From positions 494,893 to 558,892 of the forward strand of contig BJOX01000021.1 in NCBI GenBank assembly GCA_009731375.1: 64,000 nt of DNA, in the 5' to 3' direction. The position numbers and the translations under genes were made by a program. The stretch's first letter is position 1, and each line of letters starts with the position of its first letter. Origin of the DNA: Paulinella micropora (lineage: Eukaryota; Cercozoa; Imbricatea; Euglyphida). The notes under the pieces are model-generated. The model saw only the letters and a list, made by a program, of their open reading frames with translations, searched no databases and was not told the origin of the DNA. Positions 54,151-62,482 of this stretch are shown piece by piece.

Positions 54151-54759
54151 GGTTTTTTTTCTTGTTTGCTCGCCCGCGGACTCACGACGCAACGCCCCGC
54201 GCATCATCTGCGACGTGGACGGCAAGGCTGTGTTCGTGTTAGAAATTACAGAGCGCATTTTGGCCGCCTGTTTAATCTATGTTCAATGTCTTAGTACCTT
54301 GCCCAATCTTTTTTTTTAATTAAATACAATTATTACATTTTTTTTTGTGAAATGTGCACGAGACCGTAGGCCATTCCTGGGGTGTGGTCTTACCCTCTCT
54401 CGCCCCCTACCTCGCTGCCGATGCCTCTTGGTGAAGGGGACAGCGATCTATGCCAACACGAGGAGGGGAGGGATATTCCCCCCCCTCTTTCCCTTCCCTC
54501 TCTCTCCCCCTCCTTTCCCCCCTTCCCTCTCTCTCTTCTTTCTTGAGTGGAATTTGTCGCCAAATGGGCATATGTGCGTATTTCCCGGGAAAAACGGACG
54601 TGCGCCAGAATTGTGCTCTACCAACTAAAAAGCTTTTTTCGGGCAACCTTCCCCTCGGGGAGAGACCAGGGAAAGGGGAGAGGGGGAGGGGAAAGCGGGG
54701 GAGGGGCAAGGGGGGGGGGGGGGGGGGGGGGGGCGCCCCCCCCCCCCCANNNNNNNNNN

Positions 54760-54801
<42 letters not shown>

Positions 54802-54880
54802 TCCCCCCTCCCAGTTTTTCCCTTCCCCCATTCTCCTCCCGTTTTCCCCGTCCCCTCGTTCCCCCCCGGGGGGAGGACGT
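54151..54880. other. Low-complexity region without recognisable genes
   Basis: TTTTTTTAATTAAATAC near 54313 is a 3'-end signal without an assigned gene. The region includes CT-rich sequence, AAAAGCTTTTTTCGGGCAACC…CTCGGGGAGAG (as at 57220-57255), and G/C tracts flanking a 10-N gap (54750-54759). Confidence 0.55.
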
Positions 54881-54959
54881 GCTCGAAAAAACTTTCTGGC
54901 AGCTGGCGTTTCTCTTGCTGTCTTTGCTGGCATCACGCGTGGCTGCGGCACAGGCCTGA
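54881..54959 (+). pseudogene. Signal-peptide-like segment, isolated
   Basis: The frame reads VLEKTFWQLAFLLLSLLASR then VAAAQA and a TGA. It has a typical signal sequence shape with an Ala-x-Ala end and lies upstream of the secreted-type gene 55094-56008, but in another frame and without an ATG. It may be the displaced N-terminus of that gene. Confidence 0.35.
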
Positions 54960-55093
54960 CTGCGTGTGCGAGTCGGCCACCCCGCGCCCGCGCGCGGCGC
55001 ACATAGCAGCGCTCGCACGCTGCGACTTCAGTCCTGGCCGGGGCTGGTGCGGCAGGCCAGGCCAGGCCCACGCACGCACGCGCAGAGCTAGCC

Positions 55094-56008
55094 TTGACTG
55101 GCGACGCTATTACGTTTGGCAGCGCCAACATTACGTACGACCAAGACCAGCTGTTGGTCGACGGGATCAGAGTGCGCGACCTGGCGGCCCAGCTAGTGGC
55201 GCTGAAGGAAGTTGTGGCCGCGCAAAGCAACCACATCCGCGAGCTCCAGGATGTTGTACACACGACTGTCGCGCGGCTTGAGGAGCTGAACAGCTCTGCC
55301 CCCCAGCGCCAGGAGCTGCAGGCAGCGCTTGCGCCCGTCGTGACTACTTTAGAGTCGGGCTCGGGCATTTTCCAGCTCTTGCCACAAACTAGATACCTTC
55401 GCGTGCGCCTGCTCGGCGGAGGGGGCGCAGGGGGCCCGGAGATGCGTTGCGGCTCTACTAGCCGAGCTGGTGATTCAGTCTTTGGCGAACTAGTGGCTGG
55501 GGGAGGCGGGGCAGGTGGGGGGTGGTCTGAGAAATGTTCTGGCTGTGGACCACGGACCGTAGACGACTGTCGTGTTGGGTCCGGTGGGCGGGTGGTGGCT
55601 GGATTGCTAGCATTTCCAGGTACTGCCGTTCCTGGCAATGATGCCCCGGCTGAAATCTGCCTAATTCGGAGCCTCCGAGACGGGCCTGGCGCCGGGACAC
55701 GATTTGGGGTCGGAGGGTATTGTTACAATGCTGACGACTCAACCTGCGATTCACGGGCAGCGAACCTCACTGGCGCAGGGGGTGGTGGGGCGAGTGGATA
55801 CGACAGCTTTACATCAAAATATTTTTACGGCTCGGGCGGAGGCGCGGGCGGTTTTCTGGATGTGCTTATCCTGCAGCCCGCACGGAATTACACCTACACG
55901 GTTGGCGCGGGTGGCAGTGTCAGCGGCCCGGCGCAAGGCTCCATCGCCTGTTACCGTAAGCCGGGGGCGGGCGGCTCTGGGTTCATTGAAGTTTTGCAGC
56001 TTTTTTAA
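55094..56008 (+). CDS. Glycine-rich fibre-like protein, N-terminus uncertain
   Basis: The frame is open from about 55006 and coding is clear from LTGDAITFGSANITYD (no ATG before residue 116 or so). A coiled coil (LAAQLVALKEVVAAQSNHIRELQ…) leads to FQLLPQTRYLRVRLLGGGGAGG, GGGGAGG and GSGGGAGG runs, NYTYTVGAGGS and a final GGSGFIEVLQLF. The 'RVxLLGGGGAGG … YTxTVGAGG … GGSGxIxV' layout is that of glycine-rich phage and virus tail-fibre or adhesin tips. Probably a surface or receptor-contact protein. The loss of a proper start suggests decay or a frameshift upstream. Confidence 0.6.
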   Translation: MTGDAITFGSANITYDQDQLLVDGIRVRDLAAQLVALKEVVAAQSNHIRELQDVVHTTVARLEELNSSAPQRQELQAALAPVVTTLESGSGIFQLLPQTRYLRVRLLGGGGAGGPEMRCGSTSRAGDSVFGELVAGGGGAGGGWSEKCSGCGPRTVDDCRVGSGGRVVAGLLAFPGTAVPGNDAPAEICLIRSLRDGPGAGTRFGVGGYCYNADDSTCDSRAANLTGAGGGGASGYDSFTSKYFYGSGGGAGGFLDVLILQPARNYTYTVGAGGSVSGPAQGSIACYRKPGAGGSGFIEVLQLF

Positions 56009-56340
56009 AAGTTATTCCTAAAGCTTTGCTAGACAAAAAGAAAAATAAATCCTTATTTCTTGTGTTCAAACATTAATTAAACTAAACCTTTTGGTTTGTC
56101 ATAAAAGCACGCTTAGAATGCCAGCCCAGACGCGCAGTCGGTGATCTTCAGCGTTTATAGCCTGGGTGCACCCCCTTTTTCCCCTCGAGAGAGGCAGTGG
56201 CTCGGGAGGAGGGGGAAAGATGTGGAGAGGGAAAACGGGGGAAAAGGGACAGGGTGCCTCCCTGTTCTTCGCGTTGAGTGTAGGACTTTGTCGAGTTTTA
56301 ATTAAAAAACTTTTTTGCTGACTTAGAGGGGGAGGAGGAG
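56009..56340. other. Intergenic region with two AT-rich 3'-end signals
   Basis: ACATTAATTAAAC (about 56070) after the fibre-like gene and GAGTTTTAATTAAAAAAC (about 56294). The 56030-56120 part recurs at 60775-60865 (GACAAAAAGAAAA … AACCTTTTGGTTT … CATAAAAGCACGCTTAGAAT), so it is another duplicated flank. No gene seen. Confidence 0.55.
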
Positions 56341-56446
56341 TGCGTGACAAGAGCTATAATATGGTCCAAGACGTGCACAAGAAAGCAGCAAGATGCGGGG
56401 GACAGCGCACCCCGTGACCCCCCCTGCAGCCTGCGCCAGCGGGGTG
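56341..56446 (+). mobile_element. Fanzor fragment joined to a double-hairpin cassette
   Basis: 56341-56395 matches Fanzor codons around MVQDVHKKAAR. It then passes into GCGGGGGACAGCGCACCCCG and CAGCCTGCGCCAGCGGGGTG. The join is at the same base as in the broken copy (39705-39775, minus strand), so this fragment descends from an already rearranged copy. Confidence 0.8.
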
Positions 56447-56662
56447 CGCAGCGATCGCGTAGTGGTATCGCGCGATGGGGTTGCTTTGGAAGCACAGGCG
56501 ACCCCAAGCGTAAAAAGTTGGCATGCTATCGCGTATGGCAATCGTTCCTTTGTGGCACTGGCCGGCGAGCCCAGCGCGGGCTTTGCGCTAGTGTCACTAT
56601 TGCGTGATCCCGGCAATGATCTGTGCCTGCCTTCTCTAGAAACGTGCACGCTCTCTACCTGA
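56447..56662 (+). pseudogene. Fragment of a BNR/propeller-like protein
   Basis: The frame reads VVVSRDGVALEAQATPSVKS then WHAIAYGNRSFVALAGEPSA and ends LETCTLST*. The 'W-x-xIAYGN-xFVAL' pattern is typical of repeats in phage tail-associated and BNR-type propellers. Only about one repeat is present and the fragment begins at the cassette junction. A shorter relative is at about 41740-41800. Confidence 0.45.
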
Positions 56663-56802
56663 GAGTGTCCAGCCACCTTTGCTTTCTTCTGGTGAACAAT
56701 ACAAATAACCATCAACGTCGCTTTCTGGCAAAAGCCTGTATTAATTTTTTTTTGTAATTTACGCCACAAAGCTGCAACGCTTTTTTTTTTTTTAATTTAA
56801 CT

Positions 56803-56912
56803 TTGGGGCTAACAGAGGCCGGACTCGGCGACGGCTTGGAGCTCGCGCTCTGAAAACAGGTGTAATAGGCTGACAGTCTCGGGTGGAAAACTAATACATC
56901 CATCAGACAAGA
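56803..56912 (-). pseudogene. Fragment related to 42396-42890
   Basis: Minus strand: DVLVFHPRLSAYYTCFQSAS followed by PSPSPASVSP, matching DVLVLQPRLSANYSCFESAS of the other copy. It ends in an AT-rich run and has no start codon. Confidence 0.65.
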
Positions 56913-57116
56913 CGCAAAACAAGCAGTTTTTTTTGGGCGACCTTCCCCTCGAGAGAGGCAGGGCAGCATCGGAGCTGAGGGCGACGTGGACAAAGACGAG
57001 TTGAGCGCCGCGGAGCACCATGCTCCAGTACGACCCTGTGGCGGATGGATGCGCGGACAAGAGCCTCAATACCCCCGACGGCGTCCTGTCCGTGCCATAG
57101 CTCGGCCACCGTGCTC

Positions 57117-57162
57117 CAGCCCGCTGTCGCGGACTGAAGGCCCGCGGGGGGCCTCGCCCCCC
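57117..57162 (+). repeat. Double-hairpin cassette
   Basis: CAGCCCGC-TGTC-GCGGACTG, GAAGGCCCGC, GGGGGGCCTCGCCCCCC. Confidence 0.85.
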
Positions 57163-57167
57163 GCACC

Positions 57168-57260
57168 CAAGAAAAATAGTAAAATTTTGCGCCAAGTGAA
57201 TGCTCTACCAATCAAAAGCTTTTTTTGGGCGCTCTTTCCCCTCGGGGAGAGACCGGGGAG
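57168..57260. repeat. Dispersed AAAATTTTGCGCC repeat
   Basis: AAAATTTTGCGCCAAGTGAA then TGCTCTACCAATCAAAAGC and CCCCTCGGGGAGAGACCGGG. Also at 42063-42130, 58198-58245 and 61704-61795. Confidence 0.8.
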
Positions 57261-57324
57261 GGGAAAGATGTGCAGAGGGGCGAGGGGGGGAAAGGTGGAG
57301 GGGGGGGGCGCCCCTCCCCCCGCC

Positions 57325-58000
57325 CAGGGGGAAAGAAAATCCCCGGGGGAAAAAACTCCCCCGGGGGGTTTTTCCCCCGGGGGAAGGAAATCCCCGGGGG
57401 GGGAAAACTCCCCCGGAGGGAGGAAAATCCCCGGGGGGAAGCAAAGTCCCCGGGGGAAAGAAAATCCCCGGGGGAAAAAAACTCCCCCGGGGAAAACAAA
57501 GTCCCCGGGGGGAAAAACTCCCCCGGGGGAAAGAAAATCCCCGGGGGAAAGCAAGGTCCCTGGGTGAAAAACTCCCCCGGGGGAAACAAAGTCCCCGGGG
57601 GAGAAACTCCCCCGGGGGGAAGCAAAGTCCCTAAAGGGAAAAACTCCCTCGGGGGAAGGAAATCCCCGGGGGAAGCAAAGTCCCCCGGGGGGGAAGCAAA
57701 GTCCCCGGGGGAAAGAAAACCCCCGGAGGAAAAAACTCCCCCGGGGGAAAAAACTCCCCCGGGGAAAAGAAAGTCCCGGGGGGGAAAAACTCCCACGGGG
57801 GGGAGGAAAATCCCCGGGGGGGAGTTGGGAAAGAAAGTCCCCGGGGGGAAAAAACTCCCCCCGAGGGAAAGAAAGTCCCCGGGGGGGAAAAACTCCCCCC
57901 GAGGGAAAGAAAGTCCCCGGGGGGAGGAAAATCACCAGGGGGAAAGAAAATCCCTGGGGGAAAAGAACGTCTCCGGGGGAAAAAAAATCCCCGGGGGATC
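57325..58000. repeat. CCCCGGGGG minisatellite array 1
   Basis: More than 25 units of a CCCCGGGG palindrome separated by short purine spacers (GAAAGAAAAT, GAAAAAACTC, GAAGCAAAGT, GAAGGAAAT). No stop codons occur in several frames, so long spurious frames appear on both strands. Confidence 0.95.
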
Positions 58001-58005
58001 CCCCT

Positions 58006-58240
58006 TCCCTATTTCCCTATTATTAGTTCTCAGTGCCAAGTGTAAGACTTTTTCGAGCTTTTAATTAAAAATTCTTTTTTTTGTACTGTCCCGCGAGCGT
58101 GATTTGGTCAATTGTTGGACGTGATACGGCTAAAAAAAGGCAGTTCCGCCAAAAAACCCGGACGCGTTGCCTTTTTCGACCTTATCACGCACCCAAGAAA
58201 ACCAGTAAAATTTTGCGCCAAGTGAATGCGCTACCAATCA
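58006..58240. repeat. Long direct repeat, copy 2 (partner 41868-42100)
   Basis: The same order of motifs as copy 1, starting at the edge of the minisatellite: CCCTATTTCCCTATTATTAG, CTTTTAATTAAAAATTC, AAAATTTTGCGCCAAGTGAA. Confidence 0.85.
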
Positions 58241-58326
58241 ATCCACAAGTTTTTTTCGTGCAAATTCCCCCCCTTTCCCCCCTCCTCTTTTTCGAATTCC
58301 CCCCGTCCCACCCCTGGACATGCCAG

Positions 58327-58347
58327 GCCCGGGGGCCTCGCCCCCCG
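58327..58347. repeat. Second-hairpin remnant of a cassette
   Basis: CCCGGGGGCCTCGCCCCCCG alone, without the GCCCGC hairpin. A similar remnant is at 62350-62369. Confidence 0.55.
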
Positions 58348-58379
58348 CTTTTAATCAAAAAAATTCTTTTTTTGACGGC

Positions 58380-58490
58380 GGCTCGTGCAAGACCGGCCTG
58401 CATGTAACAGACCACTTTAGCACGCCGAGGGTTTGTAATTAATTTCAAACATCAACGGAAAAAAAGTTCCGCCGGGAAACGAGAGGAGAG
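58380..58490 (-). pseudogene. Deleted copy of the 3' part of 62483-63283
   Basis: ACCACTTTAGCACGCCGAGG is joined directly to GTTTGTAATTAATTTCAAAC and ATCAACGGAAAAAAAGTTCC. In the fuller copy these are separated by about 160 bases (62575-62735). Confidence 0.75.
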
Positions 58491-58572
58491 ACCAGGGAAT
58501 TTTCCCCTTCCCTCCGTTTTTCCTTTCTCCCGTTTGCAGAAAAAAAGAAGAAAACAAGATTCTTTTAATTAA

Positions 58573-59700
58573 TTAATGAAAGCTTTGTACCAAAGTTAGC
58601 CCGTTTTGCGCGGCGGGCCCCTCTACCCCTTTCTGCGCGCAGACACGCAGGATCGACGCGTACATGGCCAGGACCAGAGACTTGGAGGCCGAGCAGGAAA
58701 ACGTCGTAAAATACTGGGTGCTTTGAAAATGTTGTTGCAACGCGTGGCCGTGGCTGCCCCCCGCCGAGTTTGGAGCAGCGGCCCTGCCGCTAGCCAGTAC
58801 TAGCGCCGAGTAGAATTCCGCTGGTTTTTCGCACTGGGGCGAATGCCCACTGCCTGCTACAACTACGTAGGGCACGCCGCCCCGGCAGAGCTTGGACAAG
58901 TGCTCGCCCTGGTGGCATGGCATAATAGTATCGCACTCTCCGTAAATCAAGGCCGTCGGCACGTTCGTGTTCAACAACTTGGGCAATGAGGGGTACAACC
59001 AGCGCGCGCGCCCCTGCCTCCAGCTCAGAGCTATGTTGCTGGCGACCAGCAGGTCGCCCACCGAGCACGGGCGGCCCAGCACCTCGAGCCAATAGTACGT
59101 GTGGGCAGAGCAGGCGAGCTGATCCAGCCAAACATAGCCCAGGCTCTTCACTGTCTGGAGGCGCAAGAATCTGTGCAGGGGGCTCAGCTTAAAGAACATA
59201 GCCCAGTACGTGCCCTGCCGGCCAAGCAGAGGGAAAAGGCCTGCGGGCGCTGCCAGGATCAGCCGATGAATTCTGCGGCTCGCCCGCACAGCTAATGTCG
59301 ACGCGACGTGCCCGCCAAAGGAATGACCCAGCACGTCCGGTCTGTCGGGGCAGTGTCGCACTACATAAGACTCGACCATCTCTGCCAGCAAGTCGGTAGC
59401 CTCTTCTCCCACAACTTGTAGTAGGCAGGCGGGCGTCGGCAGGCGTCCAAACCCGGGCAAATTCAGCAAATGAACTTCGCGGTAAGACCGCAGCCAGAAA
59501 CGCACAGTGTCTAAATAAAACAAGGCGCCGCTCGACACTCCATGCACCACAGCCCGCTGGCGCGGGCTGAACGGGGGGCTCGGGGGGGCAAAGCCCCCCG
59601 CGCCAGACCCAAAGCGCGCTAGTAGCCAACACAAACAATGACCAGAGCAGAGCTGCTGCGAAAAACAGACACGGAAGAAAGACAACATAGAAACGAGCAT
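58573..59700 (-). CDS. Alpha/beta hydrolase, membrane-anchored
   Basis: 375 residues from ATG 59700. A hydrophobic N-terminal segment (MLVSMLSFFRVCF…CLCWLLARF) may be a membrane anchor or signal. The core has the oxyanion-type HGVSSG (53-58), LLNLPGFG, the nucleophile elbow GHSFGG (S127), GECDTIMP (D257) and GSGHSP (H286), a complete Ser-Asp-His triad of lipases, esterases or peptidases of this fold. A double-hairpin cassette (59550-59599) is read in frame between the anchor and the core as AGGFAPPSPPFSPRQR. Its substrate is unknown; a lipid substrate fits a membrane-anchored enzyme. Confidence 0.85.
   Translation of the reverse strand: MLVSMLSFFRVCFSQQLCSGHCLCWLLARFGSGAGGFAPPSPPFSPRQRAVVHGVSSGALFYLDTVRFWLRSYREVHLLNLPGFGRLPTPACLLQVVGEEATDLLAEMVESYVVRHCPDRPDVLGHSFGGHVASTLAVRASRRIHRLILAAPAGLFPLLGRQGTYWAMFFKLSPLHRFLRLQTVKSLGYVWLDQLACSAHTYYWLEVLGRPCSVGDLLVASNIALSWRQGRARWLYPSLPKLLNTNVPTALIYGECDTIMPCHQGEHLSKLCRGGVPYVVVAGSGHSPQCEKPAEFYSALVLASGRAAAPNSAGGSHGHALQQHFQSTQYFTTFSCSASKSLVLAMYASILRVCAQKGVEGPAAQNGLTLVQSFH
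59550..59599 (+). repeat. Double-hairpin cassette, in frame in the hydrolase gene
   Basis: CAGCCCGC-TGGC-GCGGGCTG, GAACGGGGGGCTC, GGGGGGGCAAAGCCCCCC. It encodes a Pro/Gly-rich linker on the gene's strand. Confidence 0.9.
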
Positions 59701-59860
59701 AGGCCAGGCCCGAACGCAGCGAGGTCCTGGCCATCTTGTACCCCAGGACAAGCTCTGTAATTAAAACCTTAACCCAGATTGGATTGAAATCTTAGAGAGG
59801 CGAACCCCTTCCAGAGACCGGCCGGCAGCTGGAAGGCCGCGCGGGGGCAGCACGCGGCCC

Positions 59861-59931
59861 GGGGGGCATGCCCCCCCCCCCCCCGGCGCGGGCTGCAGGG
59901 GGGGGGGGGCACGGGGGGCTTGCCCCCCCGA
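59861..59931. repeat. Two overlapping cassette second-hairpins
   Basis: GGGGGGCATGCCCCCC followed by a C run, CGGCGCGGGCTG and GGGGGGCTTGCCCCCC (59913-59929). It replaces the RuvC part of the Fanzor. Confidence 0.75.
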
Positions 59932-60248
59932 ATTGACTCTCTTCCAGTGAAAGAACTTGCCCTTCTGGCTAAAATTTGAGATGGCGGAAGCCCACGCCGC
60001 TTGCAGGTCCCGGATGGCCACTGCGCGGATGGCGTAGGGCACGCTGAGAAGCCACGGCCTGGCTCGTACAAATTCACTGTCCTCTTGCTCTTGGCGTTCC
60101 CTGGCTTTCCTAGCCGTGATCTCCTCGGGCGTCTCCTCCTCCTTCTCCTCCTTGTCTTTCTGCTCCTGCGGCTTCTCCTTCTCTTTTTTTCTTTTCTTGT
60201 GCTTGGCAGGATTTTCCACCTTTTTTTCGTGACGCCGTCTCTTTTTAG

Positions 60249-60298
60249 CAGCCCGCTCACGCGGGCTGAAGGGAAGCACGCTAGGCTTGAAGGGGGGG
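60249..60298 (+). repeat. Cassette first hairpin with extended spacer
   Basis: CAGCCCGC-TCAC-GCGGGCTG then GAAGGGAAGCACGCTAGGCT, as at 40583; the second hairpin is lost. Confidence 0.75.
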
Positions 60299-60359
60299 AG
60301 GACAGGGAGAGTGGGGCGCGAATTCCCCCGTCCCCACCCTGGACATGCCTGCCTAGCCT

Positions 60360-60605
60360 GGCACACCAACAATGCCTTGGTGCACTTTTGTCTCCCCGGA
60401 AAACAAACCTCATTTCGGGCGGATTGTCATGAATTTTTTTATATAATTTTCTTCTCGTTTCCTCCCCCCCCTCCTCCTCCTTTCCTGACAACAAAATCGG
60501 GAGGGGGGAGGGAGGGGAGATACTTTCCTCCCCCCGGGGGGAGAGGATAGCTATTTTCTCTCCCCCCCAGTGCCATTCTCTCTATTGTGTGGGGCCGGCC
60601 ACATG
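60360..60605. repeat. Long direct repeat, copy 1 (partner 61866-62112)
   Basis: CACCAACAATGCCTTGGTGC, CCCCGGAAAACAAACCTCAT, TTCGGGCGGATTGTCATGAA, the CTGACAACAAAATCGGGAGG block, and AGTGCCATTCTCTCTATTGT to GGCCGGCCA. Its first part is also beside the broken Fanzor copy at 41610-41680. Confidence 0.85.
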
Positions 60606-61031
60606 GTACAGCTTTAAAACCCCGCCGGAGCCCCGCGGTTGTGTCGCTGTTCTTCTTCAAATCGGGCGGGGGCAGACAAGGCTCAAGCACCACGAAGGAC
60701 AGGCGCGGGCGCAGCGCTAGCATCTGGCTAGTATATAAATCCGAGCTTTCGTCGAGTTTTAATTGAAACTAAAGCTTTGCTGGACAAAAAGAAAAGAAAA
60801 ATACTTGTTTTCAAACATGGATTTAATTAAACCTTTTGGTTTCCGTCATAAAAGCACGCTTAGAATAGTAGCGCCGCACACCTGCAACGGCACCCTCAGG
60901 CCGCCGCAGCAGCCGGCCCACTCGACGGCCCTCTTACACTTGGGGCACTGAAAACTAGGAACAGATTACCGTGCCATAGCTCGACCACCGTGCGCAAGGT
61001 CAGGAAAATATGAGAAAAGGAAGAAAGAAAT
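60606..61031. other. Intergenic region, 3'-end signals and duplicated flank
   Basis: GAGTTTTAATTGAAAC (about 60754) and ATTTAATTAAACC (about 60819) are 3'-end-like signals; 60775-60865 repeats 56030-56120. CGTGCCATAGCTCGACCACCG (about 60970) recurs near 57091 (one base differs). No gene seen. Confidence 0.5.
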
Positions 61032-61229
61032 TGCAGGGGGAAAAAACTCCCCCGGGGGGGAGGAAAATCCCCGGGGGAAGCAAGGTCCCTGGGTGAAAAA
61101 CTCCCCCGGGGGAAGCAAAGTCCCCGGGGGAGAAACCCCCCCCCCCGGGGGGAAGCAAAGTCCCCGGGGGGGAAAACTCCCTCGGGGGAAGGAAATCCCC
61201 GGGGGAAGGAATGTCCCCGGGGGGGGGGN
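61032..61229. repeat. CCCCGGGGG minisatellite array 2
   Basis: The same units as array 1, including the variant GCAAGGTCCCTGGGTGAAAA. It ends AAATCCCCGGGGGAAGGAAT, GTCCCCGGGG and then N (61230-61306). Array 3 ends in almost the same way. Confidence 0.95.
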
Positions 61230-61318
61230 NNNNNNNNNNNNNNNNNNNNNNNNNNNNNNNNNNNNNNNNNNNNNNNNNNNNNNNNNNNNNNNNNNNNNNN
61301 NNNNNNCCCGCCGCTCTG

Positions 61319-61334
61319 AGGTTTCAATCCAATC
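61319..61334 (+). mobile_element. Solo Fanzor right-end terminus
   Basis: GGTTTCAATCCAATC directly after the gap. Only the terminal bases are visible. Confidence 0.5.
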
Positions 61335-61549
61335 GGTCAAAACTTGTTACAAGAACGGAGCGATGTCCTCGCCGCGCTCTAGGAACCTCGCGTTGTCCTG
61401 CGCGTGTTCCAGCGCGGGTATCACATCACATCCTGCAGCCTGGCTAGCGTCTGCGTCAGCTGCAGGTAGTTCCGGCGCTGGTTTGACGCTGTGCCGGTGC
61501 GGGCCTGCTGACCGCAGCAGGCTTCGTCTTCTTTTGGGGCAAGTCTGCA

Positions 61550-61672
61550 GTGGTTGGGCACGACCCGCACGCGCAGTTCTGCCTGGGGCTGTGCTACAAA
61601 GCAGGCGCAGATGTCACCCGTGACGCCGCGCGGGCCGAAGCCTGGTACGCACGTTCCGCGGCGCTGGGCAGG
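61550..61672 (+). pseudogene. Sel1-repeat gene fragment
   Basis: GHDPHAQFCLGLCYKAGADV then ARAEAWYARSAALG is one full Sel1 repeat. The sequence before it (from about 61345) is GC-rich without a clear frame, and the following bases pass into the AAAATTTTGCGCC repeat. Confidence 0.65.
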
Positions 61673-61689
61673 GGAGGGCAGGGGCGCGC

Positions 61690-61802
61690 TTCGCCGGTGT
61701 GCAAGAAAAACAGTAAAATTTTGCGCCAAGTGAATGCGCTACCAATCAAAAAGTTTCTTCGTGCAAATTTCCCCTCGGGGAGAGAACAGGGAAAGGGGAG
61801 AG

Positions 61803-61837
<35 letters not shown>

Positions 61838-61865
61838 CCCCCCCCCCCCCCCCCCNNNNNNNNNN
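61690..61865. repeat. AAAATTTTGCGCC repeat, G/C tract and 10-N gap
   Basis: The repeat as at 57168, then CCCCTCGGGGAGAGAACAGGG, a long G tract meeting a C tract, and N at 61856-61865. Confidence 0.8.
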
Positions 61866-62195
61866 TGCCTGCCTAGCTTGGCGCACGAACAATGCCTTGG
61901 TGCACTTTTTTCTCCCCGGAAAACAAACCTCATTTCGGGCGGATTGTCATGAATTTTTTTATATAATTTTCTTCTGGTCTCCTCCCCCCCCTCTTCCTCC
62001 CTTCCTGACAACAAAATCGGGAGGGGAGAGGGAGGGGAGATACTTTCCTCCCCCCGGGGGGGAGGATAGCTATTCTCTCTCCCCCCCAGTGCCATTCTCT
62101 CTATTGTGTGGGGCCGGCCAGTCCGTTTGTTGACAAAAAGTACAGCTAGTGCATGGTCACGCGAAATTCAGCGAGCTTGGCACAAAGGTAATTTT
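61866..62195. repeat. Long direct repeat, copy 2 (partner 60360-60605), extended
   Basis: The same blocks as 60360-60605, continuing into CCAGTCCGTTTGTTGACAAA and GCATGGTCACGCGAAATTCA, which match 54076-54150. It is therefore the most complete copy of this repeat. Confidence 0.85.
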
Positions 62196-62482
62196 TTTCC
62201 TTGTTTGCTCCCTCTCCCTTTCCCCCTCCCCCCGCCCGCACACACACATCGGAAGGAAGGGAAAGAAAGGTAGAGGCAAGGGAGAGAAGGGAGGGGAAAA
62301 CAGGGGAGGGGCGAGGGGAAGATGTGAAGCGTGGCAAAGGGGTGGGGTCGGGGGGCCTCGCCCCCCCGGGGAAAAAGGAACGTGTGCCAGAATTGTGCTT
62401 TTTTTAATATTATGCAAGACATGCTAGTTTTTTTTAATAGTAAATTCTTTTTTTTACAGTATGTGCCGGAGCCCGATTGAAT
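62196..62482. other. Low-complexity spacer
   Basis: CT- and GA-rich stretches, a cassette second-hairpin remnant (62350-62369), and AT-rich sequence (TTTTTTTAATATTATG, TTTTTTTAATAG) that may carry the 3'-end signal of the minus gene ending at 62483. Confidence 0.5.

Larger units (their letters stand above)
59778..60300 (-). pseudogene. Fanzor copy 4, reduced to ends and N-terminal coiled coil
   Basis: The right end (59778-59835, GATTGGATTGAAATC … AGAGGCGAACCCC) is joined through a double cassette (59861-59931) to sequence for SQKGKFFHWKRVN and the Lys/Glu coiled coil, up to another cassette hairpin (60249-60268). The whole RuvC region is absent. The junction at 60249 matches that at 40583 in copy 3. 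Confidence 0.8.

Noticed and set aside
57168-57215. Candidate second tRNA gene from GGTAGAGCA/GGTAGCGCA sequence
   Set aside because: No T arm, B box or pairing acceptor ends within tRNA length.
57066-57935. Long open frames rich in Pro-Gly-Gly or Gly-Lys over the minisatellites, looking collagen-like
   Set aside because: They exist in several frames on both strands only because CCCCGGGGG repeats lack stop codons. No start context or conserved flanking domain.
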